From Limimaricola hongkongensis DSM 17492 (GTDB lineage: Bacteria > Pseudomonadota > Alphaproteobacteria > Rhodobacterales > Rhodobacteraceae): a DNA stretch of 64,000 bases. The stretch spans positions 248,501 to 312,500 of the forward strand of contig NZ_KK088653.1 in NCBI RefSeq assembly GCF_000600975.2, read 5' to 3'. The notes beneath the pieces were generated by a model, which was not told where the DNA came from, did no database searches, and worked only from the letters and a program-made list of their open reading frames with translations. The translations under genes and the position numbers were made by a program. Position 1 is the first letter of the stretch. The number at the start of each line of letters is the position of its first letter. Positions 23,555 through 30,688 of the stretch are shown here, piece by piece.

Positions 23555-24025
23555 ATGACCAGACTGCCCCGATTGTTGCCCGTGCTGGCGGTGCTGCCGC
23601 TTCTTGCCGCCTGCGAAGAGGTGCGCACCGTGGCGGTACCGCAGCCCGCTCCCGTCTTTCCCGCGCCGCAGCCCACGCCCGCGCCTCTGCCCGAACCGTC
23701 CTCGCCCCTGGAGGCGCCCTCCGACGTGTCGACCGCGCCGCTTTCGGAGAGCGATACCGACACCGACACTGCTTCGACGCCGCCGCCGCCCTCCGATGCC
23801 GTGACCGTGACCTCGGCGGAGGAAGTCGTCACGCCTCCCGATATCGTGCTCGCGGCGCTGTTGCCCGGCACCCCGCCCTCGGCGGTGATCCAGAACGGCG
23901 ACGGCTGTTACCTGTTCTCGATCGAGCGCACCGAGCCGCTGAGCGGTTATCCCGTGCGCGATTCCAGCGGCGCGCCGCTTTGCGAGAACGACGACGGAAC
24001 CGTGGGGCCGCGCCCCGCCAGCTGA
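23555..24025 (+). CDS. Proline-rich lipoprotein of unknown function
   Basis: A 156-residue protein with a lipoprotein signal: charged start MTRLPRL, hydrophobic core and lipobox LLAAC with the lipidated cysteine at position 20. Mature residues 25-90 are dominated by proline, alanine, serine and acidic residues and are probably disordered; the C-terminal 50 residues hold a short ordered-looking stretch with two cysteines (GDGCYLF and GAPLCEN) that could pair. It sits between two pyrimidine-pathway enzymes without overlapping either. No function can be given. Confidence 0.75.
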   Translation: MTRLPRLLPVLAVLPLLAACEEVRTVAVPQPAPVFPAPQPTPAPLPEPSSPLEAPSDVSTAPLSESDTDTDTASTPPPPSDAVTVTSAEEVVTPPDIVLAALLPGTPPSAVIQNGDGCYLFSIERTEPLSGYPVRDSSGAPLCENDDGTVGPRPAS

Positions 24026-24174
24026 TCCGGGCCAGGGGGGCGATGCCGGCCGGTTCCGCGCCGCCGCCCCCGACCGCCCGCCGACCCTTTCGAGCCGGGG
24101 CGCGCGCCTGCGCGGCCCGGGATGCGCCACGGCCCCCGCACGAGGGGCCGGGCCGGACAGGAGAGGGAAACGGC

Positions 24175-25632
24175 ATGGGCACGAAGGTCATCAGGAACGG
24201 CACGATCGTCACCGCGGATCTGACCTACGAGGCGGATATCCTGATCGAGGATGGCCGCATCGCCGCGATCGGCAAGGGGCTGACCGGCGACGAGACGCTC
24301 GACGCCACCGGCTGCTACGTGATGCCGGGCGGGATCGACCCGCACACCCATCTCGAAATGCCCTTCATGGGCACGCATTCCACTGACGACTTCGCCTCCG
24401 GCACCCGCGCCGCCGTGGCGGGCGGCACCACCATGGTCGTCGATTTCGCGCTGCCCAGCCCCGGGCAGAGCCTGCTCGACGCGCTCAAGGTCTGGCACAA
24501 CAAATCGGGGCAGGCGGCCTGCGACTATTCCTACCACATGGCGATCACATGGTGGGACAAGCAGGTGTTCGACGAGATGGAAACCGTGGTGCGCGACCAC
24601 GGCATCACCAGCTTCAAGCATTTCATGGCCTACAAGGGCGCGCTGATGGTCAACGACGACGAGCTTTTCGCGTCGTTCCGCCGCTGCGCCGAGCTGGGCG
24701 CGATCCCGATGGTGCATGCCGAGAACGGCGACGTGGTGGCCGAGCTTCAGGCCAAGCTTCTGGCCGAGGGCAACACCGGCCCCGAGGCGCACGCCTATTC
24801 GCGCCCCTCCTCGGTCGAGGGCGAAGCCACCAACCGCGCCATCATGATCGCCGACATGGCGGGCGTGCCGCTCTATGTCGTGCACACCTCCTGCGAGGAG
24901 GCGCACGAGGCGATCCGCCGCGCCAAGATGCAGGGCAAGCGGGTCTGGGGCGAACCCTTGATCCAGCACCTGATCCTCGACGAGAGCGAATACGCCCACC
25001 CCGACTGGGACCACGCCGCGCGCCGGGTGATGAGCCCGCCGTTTCGCGACAAGCGGCATCAGGACAGCCTCTGGGCGGGGCTCGCCTCGGGCACGCTGTC
25101 GGTCGTGGCGACGGATCACTGCGCCTTTACCACCGAGCAGAAGCGCAACGGCGTGGGCGATTTCACCAAGATCCCCAACGGCACCGGCGGGCTGGAGGAC
25201 CGGATGCCGCTCTTGTGGACGCATGGCGTGAACACCGGCCGGATCACGATGAACGAGTTCGTCGCCGTGACCTCGACCAACAGCGCCAAGATCCTCGGCT
25301 GTTATCCGAAGAAGGGCGCGATCCTCGTTGGCGCGGATGCCGACATCGTGGTCTGGGACCCGGAGAAGGAAAAGACCATCACCGCCGCGGCGCAGGCCTC
25401 GGCCATCGATTACAACGTGTTCGAGGGCCAGCAGGTGAAGGGCCTGCCGCGCTATGTTCTGAGCCGTGGTCATGTTTCGCTGCGCGACGGCGCGCTCGAC
25501 ACGCATGAAGGGCATGGCGAGTTCGTCGCGCGCGAGCCGCAGGGCGCGGTGAACCGGGCGCTCTCCTCGTGGAAGGCGCTGACCGCGCCGCGCCCCGTGG
25601 AGCGTTCGGGCATTCCGGCGAGCGGGGTGTGA
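24175..25632 (+). CDS. hydA: Dihydropyrimidinase (D-hydantoinase)
   Basis: A 485-residue amidohydrolase opening dihydrouracil or dihydrothymine to the N-carbamoyl beta-amino acid. The binuclear zinc site is visible: DPHTHLEMPFMG near 58-69, the carbamylated lysine in SFKHFMAYKGALM, histidines in VHAENGD and YVVHTSC, and aspartate in ATDHCAF. Start ATG 24175 follows GAGAGGG. It supplies the substrate of the upstream amidohydrolase and precedes an ABC importer by about 25 bases, which suggests a single transcript. Confidence 0.94.
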   Translation: MGTKVIRNGTIVTADLTYEADILIEDGRIAAIGKGLTGDETLDATGCYVMPGGIDPHTHLEMPFMGTHSTDDFASGTRAAVAGGTTMVVDFALPSPGQSLLDALKVWHNKSGQAACDYSYHMAITWWDKQVFDEMETVVRDHGITSFKHFMAYKGALMVNDDELFASFRRCAELGAIPMVHAENGDVVAELQAKLLAEGNTGPEAHAYSRPSSVEGEATNRAIMIADMAGVPLYVVHTSCEEAHEAIRRAKMQGKRVWGEPLIQHLILDESEYAHPDWDHAARRVMSPPFRDKRHQDSLWAGLASGTLSVVATDHCAFTTEQKRNGVGDFTKIPNGTGGLEDRMPLLWTHGVNTGRITMNEFVAVTSTNSAKILGCYPKKGAILVGADADIVVWDPEKEKTITAAAQASAIDYNVFEGQQVKGLPRYVLSRGHVSLRDGALDTHEGHGEFVAREPQGAVNRALSSWKALTAPRPVERSGIPASGV

Positions 25633-25657
25633 GCATGCCGGGGCCGGGGGCGTGCCG

Positions 25658-26452
25658 ATGATGAACGCGCCGATCGCGAAGACCGTCATCTCGGCGCGCG
25701 GCGTCGATCTCACCTTCGAGACCGCCGACGGGCCGGTGCATGCGCTCAAGGGCGTGGATCTCGACATTTCCAAGGGCGAATTCGTCTCCTTCATCGGCCC
25801 GTCGGGCTGTGGCAAGACGACCTTCCTGCGGGTGGTGGCGGCGCTGGAGACGCCCACCGCCGGGGAGGTGTCGGTCAACGGCATGAGCCCCGACGACGCG
25901 CGCCGCGCCCGCGCCTATGGCTATGTGTTCCAGGCAGCGGGGCTCTACCCGTGGCGCACGATAGGCCGCAACATTTCCCTGCCGCTGGAGATCATGGGCT
26001 ACCCCAAGGCGGAGCGGACGCGCCGCGTGCGCGAGGTGCTGGAGCTCGTGGAGCTCGGCGGCTTCGAGAAGAAGTATCCTTGGCAGCTGTCGGGCGGCAT
26101 GCAGCAGCGCGCCAGCATCGCCCGCGCGCTCGCCTTCGATGCCGAGATCCTCTTGATGGACGAACCCTTCGGCGCGCTCGACGAGATCGTGCGCGACCGG
26201 CTCAATGAGGAATTGCTGCGGCTCTGGGCCGCGACCGGCAAGACCACGCTTTTCGTGACCCATTCGATCCCCGAGGCGGTGTACCTGTCGACCAAGATCG
26301 TGGTGATGAGCCCGCGCCCCGGCCGGATCAGCGACGTGATCGACAGCCCGCTGCCGCCGGAGCGCCCGCTCGACATCCGCGACAGCCCCGAATTCATCGA
26401 AATCGCGCATCGGGTGCGCGAAGGGCTGAGGGCCGGTCATGAGGAGGTCTGA
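25658..26452 (+). CDS. ABC transporter ATP-binding protein, nitrate/taurine/pyrimidine type
   Basis: A 264-residue ATPase: Walker A GPSGCGKTT near 48, Q-loop in YVFQAAGLYPW, signature LSGGMQQR near 146, Walker B ILLMDEPFGALD and switch histidine in FVTHSIPEA. It belongs to the SsuB/TauB/ThiZ group that works with NMT1-like binding proteins. Next to dihydropyrimidinase and ahead of two permeases and an NMT1-like binding protein, it probably powers uptake of pyrimidines or related bases. ATG 25658 is preferred for its GGGGG seven bases upstream; ATG 25661 and GTG 25652 are alternatives. Confidence 0.9.
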   Translation: MMNAPIAKTVISARGVDLTFETADGPVHALKGVDLDISKGEFVSFIGPSGCGKTTFLRVVAALETPTAGEVSVNGMSPDDARRARAYGYVFQAAGLYPWRTIGRNISLPLEIMGYPKAERTRRVREVLELVELGGFEKKYPWQLSGGMQQRASIARALAFDAEILLMDEPFGALDEIVRDRLNEELLRLWAATGKTTLFVTHSIPEAVYLSTKIVVMSPRPGRISDVIDSPLPPERPLDIRDSPEFIEIAHRVREGLRAGHEEV

Positions 26453-26560
26453 CGCAGAAGCGGGCTTTCCGTCCGCGGTGGACGAAAAGCCCTGTCGCAT
26501 GGCGACTTCGTTCACGGCCATCGGCTCGCCAGCCTGTACCGCGCGAACAGCAAAGCCGAG

Positions 26561-26669
26561 CATGGTTACTTTGTTCGTAAAATACGCATGGAGACCGGTG
26601 TGCGTCAGACCGCCGGCGGGTCGGAGCGGCGTGGGCGGGATTGCGTATTTCAGGAACAAAGTAGCCATG
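26561..26669. repeat. 109-bp palindromic element inserted in the importer operon
   Basis: Two 28-base arms (26561-26588 and 26642-26669) are inverted copies with 25 of 28 bases identical, and the perfect palindrome CCGCCGGCGG at 26610-26619 sits exactly on the same dyad axis. The arms are AT-richer than the surrounding genes. Both strands have an open frame across it, encoding similar peptides (VTLFVKYA on plus, ATLFLKYA on minus), as expected for a symmetric element. It lies in the only long gap (246 bases) of an otherwise compact ABC operon. It resembles an interspersed palindromic or MITE-like repeat; whether other copies exist in the genome cannot be told here. Confidence 0.75.
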
Positions 26670-26698
26670 GCCGGGCGCGCCACTTGCGAGGTCTGCGC

Positions 26699-27646
26699 AT
26701 GAGCCGCGCGGGTCCGATCCTCGTCCTCGTCGCGGGGCTGTTCGCGCTGTGGTACGCCGCGGCGGTACCGATGAACATTCGCGAGGCGCTGACCGCGGCC
26801 GAGCGCGACGGCGCGGCGGTGCAGCCCGCCACCGCCGTGGAGCGGCGCGACGCGAACGCGCTGGGCCTTGTGCTCGCCAATCCGGGCCAGATCCCGGAGG
26901 CCTGGGCGCAGGACCGGCCAAGGCTGCCCGCACCGCATCAGGTCGCGGGCGAGCTGTGGCAGAGCGTGGTGATGGAAGAGGTCGAGGGGCGGCGCGGGTT
27001 GGTCCGTTCCGGCAGCCTGTCGAACCGCGGCCTGCTGCTGCACGCGTGGATCACGCTGTCGGCCACGGCGCTGGGCTTTGCCATCGGGGCGGTGGCGGGG
27101 ATCGCGCTGGCCATCGGCATCGTGCATTCGAAGACGATGGAGAAATCGGTGATGCCATGGGCCATCGTCAGCCAGACCGTGCCGATCGTGGCGCTGGCGC
27201 CGATGATCGTCGTGGTGCTCTACTCTGTCGGGCTGCAGGGCTTGCTGCCCAAGGCGATCATCTCGGCCTACCTGTCCTTCTTTCCGGTGGTGGTCGGCAT
27301 GGTAAAGGGGCTGCGCGCGCCAGACGCAATGCAGACCGACCTGATGCGCACATGGGATGCCAGCGGCTGGCAGGTGCTGACCCGGCTGCGGCTGCCCGCC
27401 TCGCTGCCCTATCTCTTCGCTTCGCTCAAGATCGCCGTGGCCGCGGCGCTCGTCGGTGCCATCGTCGGCGAATTGCCCGTGCAGGGTGGCGGGCTTGGCG
27501 CGCGGATGCTGGCGGGGAGCTATTACGGCCAGACCGCGCAGATCTGGGCGGCGCTTTTGCTAGCGGCGGCCTTGGCGGCGGTGCTTGTTGCCGCGATCGG
27601 GGCGATGCAACGGCTGGCGCTGCGGCGCATGGGAGGTGCGGCATGA
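26699..27646 (+). CDS. ABC transporter permease, first of two
   Basis: A 315-residue inner-membrane permease of the nitrate/taurine (SsuC/ThiX) type. One hydrophobic segment at the N-terminus (GPILVLVAGLFALWYAAAV) is followed by an unusual ~90-residue hydrophilic, probably periplasmic insert before the binding-protein-dependent transport domain (WITLSATALGFAIGAVAGIALAIGIV onwards). The cytoplasmic EAA-like loop is DLMRTWDASGWQVLTRLRLPASLPYLFASLK. ATG 26699 is at the end of the palindromic insert. It overlaps the next permease by four bases. Confidence 0.88.
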   Translation: MSRAGPILVLVAGLFALWYAAAVPMNIREALTAAERDGAAVQPATAVERRDANALGLVLANPGQIPEAWAQDRPRLPAPHQVAGELWQSVVMEEVEGRRGLVRSGSLSNRGLLLHAWITLSATALGFAIGAVAGIALAIGIVHSKTMEKSVMPWAIVSQTVPIVALAPMIVVVLYSVGLQGLLPKAIISAYLSFFPVVVGMVKGLRAPDAMQTDLMRTWDASGWQVLTRLRLPASLPYLFASLKIAVAAALVGAIVGELPVQGGGLGARMLAGSYYGQTAQIWAALLLAAALAAVLVAAIGAMQRLALRRMGGAA

Positions 27647-28488
27647 GCATGGCGATCCTCGCGCTTGCCCTGTGGCTCGGGCTCTGGGCGCTCAATGTCT
27701 GGCTGGCCACGGGGCCGCTTTCGGACCGCATCTGGGCGCGCATGGCGGTGCCTTTGCTGTTCGGCATCACCCTTCTCGTCCTGTGGGAAATCGCGGTGCG
27801 CGCGCTCGCGGTGCCGCTCGTCATCCTGCCGCCACCGAGCCAGATCGGCGCGCGGTTCGGTGCCAGCCTGCCGGTGCTCTGGGGTGATTTCGTGCAGACG
27901 ATCCTGCGCGGCGGGCTGACCGGCTACGCGATCGGCTGCGGGGCAGCGTTCCTCACCGCCATCGCGGTGGATCGCTTCGTGTTCCTGCAGCGCGGGCTCC
28001 TGCCGCTGGCGAGCTTCATGGCCGCCCTGCCGATCGTCGGCACCGCCCCGATCCTCGTGATGTGGTTCGGCTTCGACTGGCAGTCCAAGGCCGCCGTGGT
28101 CGTGGTCATGGTGTTCTTCCCGATGCTGGTGAACACCGTGGCGGGGCTGGCCGAAACTTCGGCCATGCAGCGCGACCTGATGCGCAGCTGGGGCGCGGGC
28201 TATTGGCAGGGGCTGGTCAAGCTGCGGCTGCCCGCCGCCATGCCGTTCATCTTCAATGGGCTGAAGATCTGCACCACGCTGGCGCTGATCGGCGCCATCG
28301 TGGCCGAGTTCTTCGGCTCGCCGACGCTGGGGCTCGGGTTCCGGATCACCACCTCGGTGGGCCAGCTCGCGCTCGACATGGTCTGGGCCGCGATCCTCGT
28401 CGCGGCGCTGGCAGGCACCGGCTTTTATGGGCTGGTGGCGCTCATCGAACGGGGGGTGACCTTCTGGCACCCGTCGCAACGCGGATAA
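27643..28488 (+). CDS. ABC transporter permease, second of two
   Basis: A 281-residue permease homologous to its upstream neighbour but without the long periplasmic insert. It has about six to seven hydrophobic segments and the EAA-like loop DLMRSWGAGYWQGLVKLRLPAAMPFIFNGLK that contacts the ATPase, then GAIVAEFFGSPTLGLGFRI. A pair of unlike permeases with one ATPase and one NMT1-like binding protein suggests a heterodimeric channel. Start ATG 27643 overlaps the previous stop (ATGA). Confidence 0.9.
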   Translation: MSMAILALALWLGLWALNVWLATGPLSDRIWARMAVPLLFGITLLVLWEIAVRALAVPLVILPPPSQIGARFGASLPVLWGDFVQTILRGGLTGYAIGCGAAFLTAIAVDRFVFLQRGLLPLASFMAALPIVGTAPILVMWFGFDWQSKAAVVVVMVFFPMLVNTVAGLAETSAMQRDLMRSWGAGYWQGLVKLRLPAAMPFIFNGLKICTTLALIGAIVAEFFGSPTLGLGFRITTSVGQLALDMVWAAILVAALAGTGFYGLVALIERGVTFWHPSQRG

Positions 28489-28539
28489 CCAACAGAGCCC
28501 ATGAACCGGGCCATCAACAGCAATCGGAGGTCGACAAGG

Positions 28540-29538
28540 ATGAAACGGATGATGATGGCCGCTGCGGCGGCAGGCGCGCTGATGGCCGGGGCCGCCCCCG
28601 CCATGGCGCAGGATCTCGACGAGGTTCGGCTGCAGCTGCAATGGGTCACGCAGGCGCAGTTCGCGGGCTACTACGTGGCGCTCGAACAGGGCTTCTACGA
28701 GGAAGAAGGGCTCGACGTCGAGATCCTCGCGGGCGGGCCCGATATCGCGCCGCCGCAGGTGTTGGCGGGCGGTGGCGCCGACGTGATGCTCAACTGGATG
28801 CCCTCGGCGCTGGCCGCGCGCGAAAAAGGCCTGCCGGTGGTCAACATCGCCCAGCCCTTCGCCAGCTCCGGCCTGATGCTGACCTGCTGGAAGGACACTG
28901 GCATCGAAGGCCCGCAGGACTTCAAGGGCAAGACCATCGGCGTCTGGTTCTTCGGCAATGAATACCCTTTCCTGAGCTGGATGAGCCAGGAGGGCATCTC
29001 GACCGATGGCGGCGAGGATGGCGTGACGGTGCTCAAGCAGGGCTTCAACGTCGATCCGCTGATCCAGCGGCAGGCCGACTGCATCTCCACCATGACCTAC
29101 AACGAATACGGCCAGGTGCTCGACGCGGGCATCTCCGAGGATGAACTCGTCACCTTCAAATACGAGGAGATGGGCGTCGCCACGCTCGAGGACGGGATGT
29201 GGGTGCTCGAGGAGAACCTCGAGGATCCCGAATTCGTCGACAAGATGACCCGCTTCGTGCGCGCCTCGATGAAGGGATGGAAATGGGCCGAGGAGAACCC
29301 CGAAGAGGCGGCGATGATCGTGCTCGACAACGACGAGACCGGCGCCCAGACCGAAGCGCACCAAGTGCGGATGATGGGCGAAATCGCCAAGCTGACCGAA
29401 GGCTCGGATGGCAGTCTCGACGAGGCGGCCTACCAGCGCACGGTCGACACGCTGCTCGCCGGCGGCTCGGACCCGGTGATCTCGGCCGAGCCCGAGGGGG
29501 CCTTCACCCACGAGATCACCGACAAGGCGCTCCAGTAA
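28540..29538 (+). CDS. NMT1/THI5-like ABC substrate-binding protein
   Basis: A 332-residue periplasmic binding protein. Signal peptide MKRMMMAAAAAGALMAGAAPAMA ends at an AMA-Q cleavage site. The mature protein begins with VRLQLQWVTQAQFAGYYVALEQGFY, the signature of the NMT1/THI5 family that binds hydroxymethylpyrimidine and similar rings, and contains LNWMPSALAAREKGLPVVNIAQPF. Conserved aromatic residues (W, Y) in these blocks would stack on a pyrimidine ring. With dihydropyrimidinase upstream it is the likely specificity component for pyrimidine import. ATG 28540 is preferred; ATG 28501 would put charged residues before the signal. Confidence 0.9.
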   Translation: MKRMMMAAAAAGALMAGAAPAMAQDLDEVRLQLQWVTQAQFAGYYVALEQGFYEEEGLDVEILAGGPDIAPPQVLAGGGADVMLNWMPSALAAREKGLPVVNIAQPFASSGLMLTCWKDTGIEGPQDFKGKTIGVWFFGNEYPFLSWMSQEGISTDGGEDGVTVLKQGFNVDPLIQRQADCISTMTYNEYGQVLDAGISEDELVTFKYEEMGVATLEDGMWVLEENLEDPEFVDKMTRFVRASMKGWKWAEENPEEAAMIVLDNDETGAQTEAHQVRMMGEIAKLTEGSDGSLDEAAYQRTVDTLLAGGSDPVISAEPEGAFTHEITDKALQ

Positions 29539-29545
29539 CCCGCGC

Positions 29546-29565
29546 GCGGGGCCTTCGGGCCCCGC
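29546..29565 (+). terminator. Hairpin with TTCG tetraloop after the importer operon
   Basis: GCGGGGCC pairs perfectly with GGCCCCGC around a TTCG loop, eight bases after the binding-protein stop. Such stems are very stable; no T tract follows, so it may terminate or protect the transcript end. Confidence 0.55.
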
Positions 29566-29647
29566 CACCCTTCCGGGGATCTGGCAGGGATCTGGCAAAG
29601 CCGCCCCCTCTCCGGTAGGTCTTGGACAACGAGAGCGGAGAGAGATC

Positions 29648-30688
29648 ATGCGGGTTCTGGTCACGGGCGGGGCAGGCTATATCGGCAGCCACACGCTGGT
29701 CGAGCTTCTGGAGCAGGGCCACGAGGTGACCTGCGTCGACAATTACTCCAACGGCGCGCCCGAGGCGCTGCGCCGGGTCGGAGAGCTGGTGCCGCAGGGT
29801 GCGCTGCATGCCATCGAGGCCGATGTGCGAGACGCGGCGGCGCTCGACCGGGTGTTCGAGACGTTCCGCCCCGATGCGGTGATCCATTTCGCCGGTCTCA
29901 AGGCGGTGGGCGAAAGCGTCGAGAAACCGGTCGAGTATTACGATGTCAACGTCACCGGCACGCTGACGCTGCTGGGGGCGATGGGCCGTGCGGATTGCCG
30001 CCGGATCATCTTTTCCTCCTCGGCCACGGTTTACGGCGAGCCGGTGTTCCTTCCCTATACCGAGGCGCATCCGCTGGCCCCGACGAGCGTCTATGGCCAC
30101 ACCAAGCGTTTCGCCGAGCAGATCCTGACCGACTGGTCCGCCGCGCGCCCCGGCGTATCGGTGATGCTGCTGCGCTATTTCAACCCGGTCGGCGCGCATG
30201 CCTCGGGCCGGATCGGCGAAGACCCGAGCGGGGTGCCCAACAACCTGATGCCCTATCTGGCGCAGGTGGCGACGGGGCGGCAGGACCGGCTGCGGATCTT
30301 CGGCGATGATTACCCGACCCCCGACGGCACCGGCGTGCGCGACTATATCCATGTCGTCGATCTTGCGCGTGCCCATGTCGCGGCGCTCGACCGCGCGGCG
30401 CAGGAGACGGGCACGCAGACCTACAATATCGGCACCGGCCGGGGGTATTCCGTGCGCGAGATGCTGGGCGCCTTTTCAGTGGCGGTGGGCCGTGATCTGC
30501 CGTTCGAGGTGCTGCCGCGCCGGGCCGGGGACATCGCCGAGATGCAGGCCGATTGCGCGCTTGCGGCCGAGCGGCTGGGCTGGCGGGCCACGCTTGGCGT
30601 CGAGGAGATGGCGCGGGATCTGTGGCGCTGGCAGCAGGCCAACCCGCAGGGCTACGCGGCGCCGGCGGATCAGCTCGCCGGAAGCTGA
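29648..30688 (+). CDS. galE: UDP-glucose 4-epimerase
   Basis: A 346-residue extended SDR. N-terminal NAD motif VTGGAGYIGSH, DNYSNG for NAD ribose, catalytic SSATVYG and Y-G-H-T-K, and C-terminal sugar-nucleotide blocks RYFNPVGAH, NNLMPYLAQVA and GTGVRDYIHVVDLA are all typical GalE. It interconverts UDP-glucose and UDP-galactose for envelope polysaccharide. It is convergent with the large epimerase/dehydratase gene, and their 3' ends overlap by 19 bases. Confidence 0.94.
   Translation: MRVLVTGGAGYIGSHTLVELLEQGHEVTCVDNYSNGAPEALRRVGELVPQGALHAIEADVRDAAALDRVFETFRPDAVIHFAGLKAVGESVEKPVEYYDVNVTGTLTLLGAMGRADCRRIIFSSSATVYGEPVFLPYTEAHPLAPTSVYGHTKRFAEQILTDWSAARPGVSVMLLRYFNPVGAHASGRIGEDPSGVPNNLMPYLAQVATGRQDRLRIFGDDYPTPDGTGVRDYIHVVDLARAHVAALDRAAQETGTQTYNIGTGRGYSVREMLGAFSVAVGRDLPFEVLPRRAGDIAEMQADCALAAERLGWRATLGVEEMARDLWRWQQANPQGYAAPADQLAGS

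Noticed and set aside
26439-26702. 87-residue plus-strand frame and a similar minus-strand frame across the importer gap
   Set aside because: The two frames encode mirrored peptides because the DNA is palindromic; there is no independent evidence that either is translated.
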